Below are positions 34,321 through 43,766 of a stretch of 64,000 bases of DNA, piece by piece. The number at the start of each line of letters is the position of its first letter. Position 1 is the stretch's first letter. The stretch is from assembly GCA_934130165.1 (NCBI GenBank), contig CAKOXO010000003.1, positions 92,675 through 156,674 of the forward strand, in the 5' to 3' direction. The notes beneath the pieces were generated by a model, which did not search any database, was not told the DNA's origin, and saw only the letters and a program-made list of their open reading frames with translations. This DNA comes from an uncultured Bacilli bacterium (GTDB taxonomy: Bacteria; Bacillota_I; Bacilli_A; RF39; UBA660). The translations under genes and the position numbers were made by a program.

Positions 34321-35246
34321 TAATTTTTTTCATTTATAATATAAATTGGTCTTTTTTTTGTTTCTAAATAAGTTTTCGCAAGATATTGCCCTATAATACC
34401 CATACACAATAATTGTACTCCACTAACAAATAATAAAATACACATCATACTTGGCCAACCGCTAACAGGATCACCAAAATATAAAGTTTTGAAAATAATT
34501 ATTAATATGAAAATAAAAGAAATAATGCAAATAATTACTCCTAAAATGGCTGCTATAGAAAGTGGTGCTGTAGAAAAAGATATTATCCCTTCTAAGGCAT
34601 ATCTTACAAGTCCACAAAATGACCATTTAGTTTCACCAACAATTCGTTTAGAATTTTTATATTCTAACCATTTAGTTTTATAACCTACAAAACTAAATAA
34701 TCCCTTTGAATATCTATTATATTCTCCCAATGAAATAATGGAATTAACTACTTGTCTAGTCATTAATCTATAATCTCTTGCACCATCGACCATTTCTATT
34801 CTTGATATTTTATTTATTAACTTATAAAAAACTCTCGCAAAAAAGCTTCTGATAGGAGGTTCTCCTTCTCTAGTTACTCTTCTAGTTGCTACTACACTAT
34901 AATTTTCATCTTTTATTATTTTAAACATCTCTGGTAACATGGATGGTGGATCTTGTAAATCTGCATCCATTACCACAACATAATCTCCTACAGAATTTAC
35001 AAAACCAGCATACATTGCTGCCTCCTTACCAAAATTCCTAGTAAATGATATATATTTAATTCTTTTATCATTTAATGAAAGATTTTTAATAACTTTAAGT
35101 GTTTGATCAAGAGAACCATCATCAATAAATAAAATTTCAAATTCCAATTGTTTCATCTTTTTTAATATTTTATTAATTTCTTCATAAAAAATTGGTATGG
35201 AAATTTCCTCATTATAACATGGAACCACTATTGATAATTTTTTCAT
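34320..35246 (-). CDS. Family 2 glycosyltransferase, GtrB/DPM1-like with two C-terminal membrane helices
   Basis: 308 aa. The GT-A domain (1-225) has VVPCYNEE, LFIDDGSLD, DADLQDPP and GETKWSF motifs. Two membrane helices follow (about 232-258 and 268-290), then the GIIGQYLAKTYLETKKRP tail typical of polyprenyl-phosphate sugar synthases. Such enzymes move a sugar from a nucleotide donor to a polyprenyl phosphate, which a GtrA protein flips across the membrane. The upstream gene ends in a GtrA-like domain and overlaps this start as ATGA, so the two should function together. Last gene of the operon. Confidence 0.85.
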   Translation of the reverse strand: MKKLSIVVPCYNEEISIPIFYEEINKILKKMKQLEFEILFIDDGSLDQTLKVIKNLSLNDKRIKYISFTRNFGKEAAMYAGFVNSVGDYVVVMDADLQDPPSMLPEMFKIIKDENYSVVATRRVTREGEPPIRSFFARVFYKLINKISRIEMVDGARDYRLMTRQVVNSIISLGEYNRYSKGLFSFVGYKTKWLEYKNSKRIVGETKWSFCGLVRYALEGIISFSTAPLSIAAILGVIICIISFIFILIIIFKTLYFGDPVSGWPSMMCILLFVSGVQLLCMGIIGQYLAKTYLETKKRPIYIINEKN

Positions 35247-36100
35247 TTTTTATATCCCCTAAAACAGAATTTTATAACAATATACGTTAGTATTATGATA
35301 ATTCCATCAGTAATAAATTTAGATGCAATCAAATTATAATTAACAATTTTATTAAAAATATACATAATATCTAAGTCTAGAATAAGATTTAATAATCTAA
35401 TGATTATGAAATTTTTAATATAATTTTTATACTCTATATCAAAAAGCTTATTAATAATCAAACTTAATACTCCAGTAGCAATGTAAGATATCAAAATATT
35501 TAAGTAAAAATTAATTTTACCAAATAGTATTGAAAAAATAAGAACATTGATAAGCATTAGAAAAATACCTATGAAACCATTACAACACAAGCACCTATAT
35601 TTATTAAACCAGCTTATATGATTATCTTTTTCTATATAATTATCTACCATCTTTACAAAATTTTTAGTATTACTTTTAAACTTCTTAGGTTTAAATGTTT
35701 TTGCTTTTTCTAGTACTTTATCTAATTTTGAAAAGTCTTTCAATTCTAAAATATATCCTTTTTCTGCAAAAGTTTTAACTATTTGTTTTTGATGATCATT
35801 TGTATGTTCCTTATATTTTTTTAATCTAGCTGCTGCTATAATTTTTTTATTATTTTTTATTCCATCTAATATTGAACCCACACCACCGTGAGTAATTAAT
35901 AAATCACATTCCTCTACTAGCTTTGATAATTCATCTTTAGAAATTAAATCAAATATTTCCATGTTGTTTGACTCATATTTAGTAGTTCCTGCTTGTACTA
36001 TTACTTTATCAGTTATATTCTTTTTTTCTATCTCATTATCTATTGCTTTTAATAAACGAGAAAAATCTTTATCCTGAGTACCTAATGTTACTAATATCAT
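35243..36100 (-). CDS. Alg13-like glycosyltransferase subunit fused to a GtrA-like membrane domain
   Basis: 285 aa with two parts. Residues 1-160 are an Alg13/EpsF-type GT-B C-terminal half: MILVTLGTQDKDF, VQAGTTKY, LITHGGVGSILDG and EHTNDHQ (acceptor/UDP-GlcNAc-type region). Residues about 168-285 hold four membrane helices with GtrA features (ISYIATGVLSLIINKLF; ITDGIIIILTYIVIKFCF). The first part should pair with the Alg14-like protein encoded just upstream to form a two-subunit glycosyltransferase, while the GtrA part could serve the GT2 enzyme encoded downstream. ATG 36100 is chosen: it overlaps the upstream stop (TAATG) and has GGGGGATGG at the right distance; ATG 36112 does not. Confidence 0.78.
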   Translation of the reverse strand: MILVTLGTQDKDFSRLLKAIDNEIEKKNITDKVIVQAGTTKYESNNMEIFDLISKDELSKLVEECDLLITHGGVGSILDGIKNNKKIIAAARLKKYKEHTNDHQKQIVKTFAEKGYILELKDFSKLDKVLEKAKTFKPKKFKSNTKNFVKMVDNYIEKDNHISWFNKYRCLCCNGFIGIFLMLINVLIFSILFGKINFYLNILISYIATGVLSLIINKLFDIEYKNYIKNFIIIRLLNLILDLDIMYIFNKIVNYNLIASKFITDGIIIILTYIVIKFCFRGYKK

Positions 36101-36570
36101 TAATAAATCCATCCCCCATCTATACTATCTTTATAATGTTTTTTCATACTATGCCATTGTACTATAAACATATCTGCGAATGGATATAGCAATCTTCCTG
36201 TTATTGTTTTTGTATTAATGTTGGCAAAGGTTTCAATATATATAACTTTACTACCGAATATTTTTCCTATTAAACACATAGGTCCTGCGGTATGTGCTCC
36301 TGTTGTAATAATATAATCAGGATGAATTCTAAAGTAAAAATATAAACTCTTAAAACAGTTTGCTAATAATTTAAATGGATATGTTAATGGATGATCTTTA
36401 GTTCCATATATTAAATAATTGACTTTATTTGGATATTTATCCTTTAACGACAAGTTTGATTTAGTCTTTTCTGTAATAATATGATAATCATATCTATTAA
36501 ACATATCTTTAAGTTGTAACATTTCAGATAAATGACCACCGGTTGATGATATAAATAATACTTTTTTCAT
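36100..36570 (-). CDS. Alg14-like membrane-anchoring glycosyltransferase subunit
   Basis: 156 aa. KKVLFISSTGGHLSEMLQL at the start, ITTGAHTAGPMCLIGKIFG in the middle and IETFANINTKTITGR later match the Alg14/EpsE/CpsF family, which recruits the Alg13 half to the membrane. The N-terminal hydrophobic strand is the expected membrane contact. ATG 36570 is used, with AGGTGA five bases before it; the GTG at 36579 lies inside that site. First gene of a three-gene operon with the Alg13-GtrA fusion and a GT2 enzyme. Confidence 0.85.
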   Translation of the reverse strand: MKKVLFISSTGGHLSEMLQLKDMFNRYDYHIITEKTKSNLSLKDKYPNKVNYLIYGTKDHPLTYPFKLLANCFKSLYFYFRIHPDYIITTGAHTAGPMCLIGKIFGSKVIYIETFANINTKTITGRLLYPFADMFIVQWHSMKKHYKDSIDGGWIY

Positions 36571-36629
36571 AATCTTCACCTGTTATTAGTATATCACATT
36601 TTTACCATAAAAAAAGAAGTCTTTATTAC

Positions 36630-37763
36630 TTACTTTTCTTTCATTATTTGAAGCCACTTTTTTATTACCTCTTTACCATCATACTTTTTTACTTCTTTCC
36701 TTGATTCTTTACCAATACGCTTTCTAGTATCAAGATCACCCATTAAATCTTCAATTTTTTGAATATATGCTCTATTATTTCTATTTTTGATTAAATATCC
36801 AGTTCTACCACTATCTATTAATTCCCTAGCACCTTCTGCATCATCAAAAGCGATACATGGAAGGCCATGACTCATTGCTTCTATTAAAACAATACCAAAG
36901 CTTTCTGTATATGATGTCATCAAATATATTGATGACTTATTAAGTATTTTATCTATATACTCTTTATTTTGAAAACCGTGTAATATTACTTTATCTTCTA
37001 AATTATGTTCTTTAATATAATTTTCTAACCTTTCCCTTTCATCACCATCACCAATTATATCTAAAGACCAGGTAGGATACTCTTTTGATAGGATATTATA
37101 AAGTGCTAATAAGTCCATATAACCTTTTTCCTTAGATAATCTTCCAACTGATACTAATCTTTTTTCTGTTAATGATGACATTTTTTTTGGCATATTATCC
37201 AATATGTTAGGAATATAAACACATTTACAATTAGTATTTGCTAATTTTTTTGAATAAAATTCTTTTAAGGATTCAGATACTAATACTAAATAATCTAATT
37301 TTGATGTTGCTCTTACAATTTCATTAGCATATCTCATATCATCATGATAATGATTATGTTCCCATCCTATTTTTAAAACTCCATCATTTCCAAATTTTCC
37401 TAACCATTCATCAAATATATCTCTAGTTGATATTATGATATCACTGTCAGTACTTTCTATATAATTAATGGTGCTATTTTTTCTAATATACAATCCTTTT
37501 AAACCCTTTAGACCTTCTTTTAAAGCTTTAAAGATTTTTTTCTTTTTTAAATACTCATGAAACTCTTTTTTATTTGGTTTAATTTTAGTTAAATATTTAA
37601 CTTTTACTCTCCTATCAAGTTTAAAAACAGATTTATCATACAACTTATAAACACAAGCTATTTCAACCTTATATGATTCACATAAAAGATTTGCTAAAGC
37701 AACTATTGATTTTTCTATTCCGCCATATCCTAAATGTAAAGATAATATCGATACCTTCTTCAT
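36630..37763 (-). CDS. Family 4 glycosyltransferase (GT-B)
   Basis: 377 aa, cytoplasmic. N-terminal LHLGYGGIEKSIVALANLL is the acceptor-side Gly loop; the C-terminal half has LVSVGRLSKEKGYMDLL, IIGDGDERERLE and ESFGIVLIEAMSHGLP with the conserved E-x7-E donor motif. Retaining transferases of this kind add sugars to lipid-linked glycans. The sugar cannot be told. It stands alone between short intergenic gaps, with only a weak hairpin after the stop. Confidence 0.85.
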   Translation of the reverse strand: MKKVSILSLHLGYGGIEKSIVALANLLCESYKVEIACVYKLYDKSVFKLDRRVKVKYLTKIKPNKKEFHEYLKKKKIFKALKEGLKGLKGLYIRKNSTINYIESTDSDIIISTRDIFDEWLGKFGNDGVLKIGWEHNHYHDDMRYANEIVRATSKLDYLVLVSESLKEFYSKKLANTNCKCVYIPNILDNMPKKMSSLTEKRLVSVGRLSKEKGYMDLLALYNILSKEYPTWSLDIIGDGDERERLENYIKEHNLEDKVILHGFQNKEYIDKILNKSSIYLMTSYTESFGIVLIEAMSHGLPCIAFDDAEGARELIDSGRTGYLIKNRNNRAYIQKIEDLMGDLDTRKRIGKESRKEVKKYDGKEVIKKWLQIMKEK

Positions 37764-37810
37764 AAAATCACCCTAATACCAGTATAACCTAAATATTTTT
37801 ATAATAAAAG

Positions 37811-37836
37811 AAAAAGTCCTTATTTTACAGGACTTT
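37811..37836 (-). terminator. Intrinsic terminator of the 37841-38608 gene
   Basis: On the - strand AAAGTCCT-GTAAAATA-AGGACTTT followed by TTCTTTT. Confidence 0.8.
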
Positions 37837-37840
37837 AACA

Positions 37841-38608
37841 CTATTTTTGTAATTCAATACTTTTAAAAATGTAATTATTGTTGTCTTTATCATGAGTATA
37901 TGTATATTTATAGTTATTAACTTTTGAATAATCATTTTTAATATCAAATGTATTTGGATCTATTCCATCTATAACTGAATTTAAGTCATTTAAATTTGAT
38001 ATTTTACCACTTTCTTGGTTGATTGCTGCTACTGCAACATAAATATATATCCCTTCATCATCTTCTTCTGCTTTAACTATATATCTTTCATTAACGTAGT
38101 TACAAGTTTTAGTCTCACATTGTCCTTCGCTTTCAATAAATTTTTGATTAGCTTCATCGTAAGTTATACTAGGACAAATTCCTGTAATATTTTCTAGTGT
38201 TAAATTTATATTATTCCCAAATAAAGTTTTAGCACTACTTTCAAATTCTTCTTTAGTAAAGGATATGCTACTTTTTAATTCATTTTTACTTGCCTCTTTT
38301 GCTATTAATATTCTTAAATAATTATCATCTAAATTTTCTATAGTTGTTTTTGAATTCTTATACAAAGCCTCATTAACACCACAATTTGTATTATAGTCTA
38401 GTCTAGAAATTAAATCTTTAACTAAAACACCATCTGGATTTAATTCTGTTAATAATTTTTTATCAGAATCCAAACTTTCAACAGGTTGCATTTTACTTTG
38501 TAAAAGGTAATACATTGCACCTGCTCCTATTAATAAGAAGGCAATACATAATAATACTATTGCACAACCACTTTTTCCTTTTTTTTCTGTAACATTTTGA
38601 TTAGTCAT
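37841..38608 (-). CDS. Uncharacterised membrane-anchored protein
   Basis: 255 aa: a short cytoplasmic N-terminus, one membrane helix (about 15-35, CAIVLLCIAFLLIGAGAMYYLL) and a polar outer domain with Cys pairs (TGICPSITYDEANQ; EGQCETKTCNYVNE). I do not recognise the domain. ATG 38608 is chosen because AGAGGTGATT precedes it; the in-frame start at 38662 has none. Own promoter and terminator. Its place in the glycan region suggests an envelope role, no more. Confidence 0.6.
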   Translation of the reverse strand: MTNQNVTEKKGKSGCAIVLLCIAFLLIGAGAMYYLLQSKMQPVESLDSDKKLLTELNPDGVLVKDLISRLDYNTNCGVNEALYKNSKTTIENLDDNYLRILIAKEASKNELKSSISFTKEEFESSAKTLFGNNINLTLENITGICPSITYDEANQKFIESEGQCETKTCNYVNERYIVKAEEDDEGIYIYVAVAAINQESGKISNLNDLNSVIDGIDPNTFDIKNDYSKVNNYKYTYTHDKDNNNYIFKSIELQK

Positions 38609-38630
38609 ATAATCACCTCTATTATTACTA

Positions 38631-38659
38631 ATAGTACTATATAAAGCATTACTTTTCAA
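38631..38659 (-). promoter_or_regulatory. Promoter of the 37841-38608 gene
   Basis: On the - strand: TTGAAA (38654-38659), 17-bp spacer, TACTAT (38631-38636). Confidence 0.55.
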
Positions 38660-38660
38660 C

Positions 38661-38691
38661 AAAAAAAGAAAAACTAATTTCTACATTTTTC
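38661..38691 (-). terminator. Probable terminator of the GT-C-like gene
   Basis: On the - strand GAAAAA and TTTTTC flank a 12-base loop right after the stop, followed by TTTTTTT. Confidence 0.55.
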
Positions 38692-40560
38692 CTATTTTAC
38701 TAAAATTAATTTATATTTATTATCACTTTCTTTACTAATTCTATATAGTTGTCCATTTTGAACATCATTTTCAAATACAAATTTATAGTTAGTATTAAAA
38801 CTATCATCTACACTTGCTATATAAATATAATCATATTTAATAATATCTTTTTTTATAGAATTGTAGTATTCTTTAGTATTATCATTTGGCCAATTGTAAT
38901 TATTTAAATTAGTTACTATCGGATTTGCATAATATTTAATAAAAAATTGATAAGCTCCTGAGGTTGACTGTGCTAAGATAAATACTTTCTTATTTCCTTT
39001 TACATTTTTTCTAATAATTTCTGCATTTTCTTCATAGATATTTTTACTATTTTTGTTCAGTTTTGGAATAAGATTATAAAATTTAGAGGTTGGAACAATT
39101 AAAGAAAGAATTATGGTTGAGTATATTATATATTTAACTACATTTTTCTTATAACATAAATATGTTAACAACATTATGTAAGAAAGAACCACAATTAATA
39201 TATATGTACTCATATATCTATCAAACGAGTAAAGTTCTAGTGCCTCTACCCCGTTAAAGCAAAAGACATAAGTAGTAAACATTACAAATGCATAGCCAAG
39301 AGAACCTAGAGCTAAAGTTATGATAAGTAAATTAATTCTTTTAGAATCGAATACTTTTTTACTCTTTTTTGCAAGAAGATATATTAAAAATAATCCTAAT
39401 ATAATTGCTTGAAAATATGAAAGTTTAATATATGAAACTGTTAAATTATAATCTTTTAATGCATTAATAAAATTTATTGCAGTAGTTCTTTGTTCTTCTG
39501 TACCACTATTTCCTTTATAAATATTATATAATTCTGATATTTTAATATCACTAACATTAAATTGACTATCTATGTTTAATGTTTTTATATAGCTATTCCA
39601 CCATAAAAGTAATAATATGGGAATAACTATTATTATAAATATTATTTTCAAAAGAATGATAATATTACCTTTACTAACTTTAACTTTTTTATTATCCATT
39701 ATTAAACAAATAAAGTAGAAAAATATAATCATTGCATATAGCGTTATCCCAATTTGTTTTGTAAGTAGTAAAAATGAAGATGATATACCAATGTTCAATA
39801 ATGTAAATAAACTTGTTTTATCTTTTGATAAAAAGATTGTTATTAATATATATGCTACTAAAAATGCTAAGAAATAATCAATATAAATACTATTTACTAT
39901 TCCATGTAAATCAAATAATATGATAGATAAGAATATTAATAATATAGTAAAAAATGTACCTATAATTAAATTTTTCTTATCTAATTTAATACTATTATCT
40001 ATCAAAAAAGTAAATAAAGATAGTTCTAATAAGTGAAGCGCAAAAATTGCATAACATTCTTTATATGAACCAAATAATTTTATTATAAATAATTCAAATA
40101 ACTGTATTATTGGTGGATAATCTTTGTGAACTTGTAATACTGATAATGACGATGAATAAAATTTATCAGTTCTAATCATTTCTTTTAGCATCTCACCCCA
40201 ATGAGAAAATTCATCCCAGTGTGTATATACCCTATTAAAATCAAAAATACTAAAAAATATTAATACAATTATAAAAAAATAAAAGCTGTTTGTTACATAA
40301 TTATTATGAATCTTTTTTAAAATAGTTTTGTTTTTTCTATTTTTTATAATATAAGTAACTGATATTAAAGCATATATAATAGCAAGATAAAAACCGATAT
40401 TAAATGTTTTGAAAATCATTTGACTTAAATAAATGATGAATGCTTGCATCATCATTGTTAATGGTAAGCATTTACCAAATGTTTTATTACAAATAATAAC
40501 AGTAGTTAAATTTGCTAACAGTAAATATATACAAACACAAAAAAGACTAATCAAATTCAT
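38692..40560 (-). CDS. Multi-pass membrane protein, GT-C glycosyltransferase-like
   Basis: 622 aa with about 11-12 membrane helices and a soluble C-terminal part (about 505-622). After the third or fourth helix a loop carries YTHWDEFSHWGEMLKEM and VHKDYPPIIQLFE, the acidic first-loop layout (DE) of GT-C enzymes that use polyprenyl-phosphate sugars, such as ArnT/PMT-type transferases. It could transfer sugars outside the membrane using donors made by the GtrB/GtrA pair encoded upstream. A polymerase role cannot be excluded. The exact family is not recognised. Confidence 0.6.
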   Translation of the reverse strand: MNLISLFCVCIYLLLANLTTVIICNKTFGKCLPLTMMMQAFIIYLSQMIFKTFNIGFYLAIIYALISVTYIIKNRKNKTILKKIHNNYVTNSFYFFIIVLIFFSIFDFNRVYTHWDEFSHWGEMLKEMIRTDKFYSSSLSVLQVHKDYPPIIQLFELFIIKLFGSYKECYAIFALHLLELSLFTFLIDNSIKLDKKNLIIGTFFTILLIFLSIILFDLHGIVNSIYIDYFLAFLVAYILITIFLSKDKTSLFTLLNIGISSSFLLLTKQIGITLYAMIIFFYFICLIMDNKKVKVSKGNIIILLKIIFIIIVIPILLLLWWNSYIKTLNIDSQFNVSDIKISELYNIYKGNSGTEEQRTTAINFINALKDYNLTVSYIKLSYFQAIILGLFLIYLLAKKSKKVFDSKRINLLIITLALGSLGYAFVMFTTYVFCFNGVEALELYSFDRYMSTYILIVVLSYIMLLTYLCYKKNVVKYIIYSTIILSLIVPTSKFYNLIPKLNKNSKNIYEENAEIIRKNVKGNKKVFILAQSTSGAYQFFIKYYANPIVTNLNNYNWPNDNTKEYYNSIKKDIIKYDYIYIASVDDSFNTNYKFVFENDVQNGQLYRISKESDNKYKLILVK

Positions 40561-40634
40561 TTTATCACTCCTAATATCATCTTACCTTCTTTAAATAAAT
40601 TTGTAAATAAAAGAAAGATAATTAAATCCTTCTT

Positions 40635-41087
40635 CTACTCTAAAAATAATTTTCTAGTTATAAAGTTAAATACCATAACAAAGCATGTTGCAATCAGTTT
40701 TCCTAATAGGTAATACATATTAAATTTATCTATTGTAAACCATACAATTAAATCGTTTAACAACAAACCAATTACACTAAATATTATAAATATAATGAAA
40801 CTTTTTGTTGCATTTTTATCTTTATCAACATTAAATACCCATTTAACACTAGCAATATAATTATATATTGTTGCTACTATAAATGATAAAGTATTTGAAA
40901 TTATTACTGGAATATTGAATACTTCTTTAAATATATATATACAAAGAAAATCTATTACAGTAGCAATGCCCCCAACAATTCCAAATTTAAATATTTGAAT
41001 TAATAATTTCTCATGTTTTTTATTTAATTTAATATGAAATACTTTCAAAATTTTTTTTATCAATTTTGCTATTTTGTCTTCTTTCAA
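40635..41087 (-). CDS. GtrA family membrane protein
   Basis: 150 aa with four membrane helices after a basic N-terminus. FGIVGGIATVIDFLCIYIF, NTLSFIVATIYNYIASVKWVF and FVMVFNFITRKLF are the GtrA signatures. GtrA proteins are thought to flip polyprenyl-phosphate-linked sugars. The start is TTG (41087) with GAGGGATTAAT before it, right after the stop of the GT2 gene upstream, which is the likely partner. Confidence 0.88.
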   Translation of the reverse strand: MKEDKIAKLIKKILKVFHIKLNKKHEKLLIQIFKFGIVGGIATVIDFLCIYIFKEVFNIPVIISNTLSFIVATIYNYIASVKWVFNVDKDKNATKSFIIFIIFSVIGLLLNDLIVWFTIDKFNMYYLLGKLIATCFVMVFNFITRKLFLE

Positions 41088-41088
41088 A

Positions 41089-42009
41089 TTAATCCCTCTT
41101 TGTCTTTATTAATATAAGCTCAAATAATTGTCTATGTTTTTTTACAACTACTTCTAGTATTATTCCACATATAAACATCAATATTGCAATCATTAACATA
41201 AATCCTGAAAAAATTAATGTTGGATATCTTGGAACCAATCCTGTATCAAAATATTCTTTAAATACAGGCACTCCAAATATTAAAGAAATAGCTAAAAATA
41301 TTAAACTTATAATACTAAAAAATATAGTTGGTTTATATTCCTTAAACAATCTTCCTATCGTTTTTAAAACTTTAAATCCATCACTAAACGTATTTAATTT
41401 AGAAACACTACCATCTGGTCTATCTTTATACTCAACTGGTATTTCTTTTAGTAAAAAGTTCTTATCTAGGGCATGTATAGTCATCTCGGTTTCTATTTCA
41501 AAGCCTTTAGAAAGTACAGGAAAAGTTTTTACGAATTCATAACTAAATGCTCTATATCCTGTCATTATATCTCTTACATTACTTGCAAATAATTTATTTA
41601 TTAATCCTCTAACTAATACATTTCCAAAATTGTGGAATGGTCTTTTATTTTCCTGAAAGTAAGTAGAAGACAATCTATCTCCTATTACCATATCAGCTTG
41701 TCCATTTAAAATATACTCACACATTTCTTTTGCATTTTCTTTTGGATATGTATCATCACCATCAATCATTAGATAACAATCAGCGTCTATATCTTTGAAC
41801 ATACTTCTAATAACATTACCTTTTCCTTGCTTATACTCATATTTAACAATAGCACCTGCCTTAGTTGCTATTTTATCAGTTCCGTCAGTTGAATTATTGT
41901 CATAAACATAAATATCAGCTTCAGGTAAAACTTTTTTATAATCTTTTACTACTTTTTCTATAGTTTTAGCTTCGTTATAGCAAGGTATTAAAACTGCAAT
42001 TTTATTCAT
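41089..42009 (-). CDS. Family 2 glycosyltransferase, polyprenyl-phosphate sugar synthase type
   Basis: 306 aa. GT-A motifs: VLIPCYNEAKTI, VYDNNSTDGT, MIDGDDTYP and EIETEMTIHAL. Two C-terminal membrane helices (about 223-245 and 260-285) as in DPM1/GtrB-type enzymes. AGGTGAGTAATC precedes the ATG. It is followed at once by the GtrA gene, so it probably charges polyprenyl phosphate with a sugar that GtrA flips. Confidence 0.85.
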   Translation of the reverse strand: MNKIAVLIPCYNEAKTIEKVVKDYKKVLPEADIYVYDNNSTDGTDKIATKAGAIVKYEYKQGKGNVIRSMFKDIDADCYLMIDGDDTYPKENAKEMCEYILNGQADMVIGDRLSSTYFQENKRPFHNFGNVLVRGLINKLFASNVRDIMTGYRAFSYEFVKTFPVLSKGFEIETEMTIHALDKNFLLKEIPVEYKDRPDGSVSKLNTFSDGFKVLKTIGRLFKEYKPTIFFSIISLIFLAISLIFGVPVFKEYFDTGLVPRYPTLIFSGFMLMIAILMFICGIILEVVVKKHRQLFELILIKTKRD

Positions 42010-42086
42010 GATTACTCACCTTTCTCATATTTGTAATACTTCTTTTTAACATCAACACAAATATAAATAAATCATTTTTATTTGTA

Positions 42087-42849
42087 TTAATTAATTTCTT
42101 TTTCATTCAAATTACATGATATTATATATCTTGGTCTTTGTTTAGTTTCGTTGTATATTTTTCCTATATACTGACCAATAATTCCAAGTGAAAGCATTTT
42201 TTTCAATGGATGTTTACTTTTTCCTACAAATCTTTCATTTCTCTCATAATAAACTATATCTAATTTAAAACTAATTAACGGGAAAATTCCTCCTAAGAAC
42301 AAATTCACTTCACGATAGTTTTCTAAATAGTTTAATACATTTTTACTTGTTAATCTGTAATCAGCATGATTATAAACAATCTCTACTCCCATCTTTTCCA
42401 TAAATTTATATAAACCTTCTGCTGTAACACGTTTAAACCATGTATCTTTTTTTCTAGCACTTCTAACACCATAAACAATTTCATTTCCAGTATAATATTT
42501 ATCAAGCATTTCGTCCATTGCATTAATATCATCTTGTAAATCTGCATCCATACTAATTACTACATCTGCATATTTTTTAGCCCTCATTAAACCAGCAAGT
42601 AAAGCATTTTGATGTTCTCTATTTCTAGAAAGACATATTCCCGTAAATAATTTTTCTTCTTTATATATTTTTTGAATTAGTTCCCAGGTTTTATCCTTTG
42701 AACCATCATTAACATACATTACTTTACTATTTTCAGATATTTTTTTCACTAATCAATTTAGAAATTTTTTCTTTTAACTGCTTTGTTGTTTCTTCTAATA
42801 CCTCTTCTTCATTGTAACAAGGTATTACAACATACAATATTTTTTTCAT
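42087..42849 (-). pseudogene. Family 2 glycosyltransferase gene with a frameshift and loss of the membrane segment
   Basis: ATG 42849 (GGAGGGATA before it) opens a frame reading KKILYVVIPCYNEEEVLEET and on to LISEKNI, then hits TGA at 42733-42735. The rest (VMYVNDGSKDKTW, MDADLQDD, GVRSARKKDTW) is in another frame, open from 42749 to TAA. The switch falls at a run of seven A (42740-42746); removing one A joins the frames. Compared with the GtrB-like protein at 34320-35246, the product also lacks about 70 residues: GKSKHPLKKML runs directly into SLGIIGQYIGKIYNETK, so both membrane helices are gone. Probably a decayed GtrB-type gene; an A-run sequencing error or slippage switch remains possible for the first lesion only. 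Confidence 0.75.
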
Positions 42850-42914
42850 TATCCCTCCATTAAAATAATCAAAATAATATAATAAAACTAGTTAAAGTTT
42901 ATTAGCATGTGCCT

Positions 42915-43709
42915 TTATTTTGAATTATTATCTTCTGACTTTACATATAATTTATTAATCATTTTTGCAATAAATTCTGGCCAGAATTTTCTATATATTT
43001 TCAAATCTTCCTTTGTTCTTATTCCTTCACTAATTATTTTCGTTGTTGTAGTACTCTCATCAATTCTATGTCCCATTAATGATTTAGAAACAAAGACAAA
43101 TCTTCCATTTTCACGTGATAGTTTTTCCCATGCAAACCAGTCTACATCGCATTTTAGTTCTGAAGAAAATTTATCTTTTGGAACATTCTTTTGTACGAAA
43201 CTTACAGCCGGACAACATATAGAATTACCAAATCGTATAACTAATCTCTTAAAAAAATTATATTTACCTAGCTTCTGATTTCTTAACGGTAATAACAAAA
43301 ATCTCTTAATTCTTAAGTTCCTATTCTTATATTCTTTTTTATTATTTCTTATCTCATAATAATCAGTAAATATTATTGAGGAATCACTATATTTTTTATA
43401 TGCATTAACTATTTCGTATGAGTACTCATAATTATATAAATCATCCTGATGTGCTATTGTTACAATATCAGATTTAACGCAATTAGAGGCAAAATCAAAG
43501 TCATATCCAATTCCCTTACCAGGATTTGGATTTTCGTATACTTTCAATTTATATTTTTTTGCCATCTTTTTAATATATTCATTTGGCGTTGATGTTGCTA
43601 TAACAACATCACTCTTATACTTTTGATTTAAAACTGACTTTATACATTCTTCTAAAAATTCACTTTCTTTATAAGCTAAGACAACAAATGTATGTTTTGC
43701 TTTTTTCAT
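42915..43709 (-). CDS. Family 2 glycosyltransferase
   Basis: 264 aa, cytoplasmic GT-A fold: FVVLAYKESEFLEECIKSVL at the start, VVIATSTPNEYI, IVTIAHQDDLYNYEY with the metal-binding Asp pair, and DVDWFAWEKL late. No membrane segment. ATG 43709 is chosen, as AGGTGAGGTT lies just before it; the ATG at 43730 is upstream of this site. A promoter lies about 20 bases upstream. The sugar is not predictable. Confidence 0.8.
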   Translation of the reverse strand: MKKAKHTFVVLAYKESEFLEECIKSVLNQKYKSDVVIATSTPNEYIKKMAKKYKLKVYENPNPGKGIGYDFDFASNCVKSDIVTIAHQDDLYNYEYSYEIVNAYKKYSDSSIIFTDYYEIRNNKKEYKNRNLRIKRFLLLPLRNQKLGKYNFFKRLVIRFGNSICCPAVSFVQKNVPKDKFSSELKCDVDWFAWEKLSRENGRFVFVSKSLMGHRIDESTTTTKIISEGIRTKEDLKIYRKFWPEFIAKMINKLYVKSEDNNSK

Positions 43710-43728
43710 AACCTCACCTACCATATAC

Positions 43729-43757
43729 ATTATAATAAACTAAGAACAAATAGTAAA
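43729..43757 (-). promoter_or_regulatory. Promoter of the 43709 glycosyltransferase gene
   Basis: On the - strand: TTTACT (43752-43757), 17-bp spacer, TATAAT (43729-43734). Confidence 0.6.
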
Positions 43758-43766
43758 GAAACTTTA

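Noticed and set aside
36600..36630. Terminator after the GT4 gene
   Set aside because: Only a four-base AAGT/ACTT stem precedes the T-run; too weak to list as a feature.
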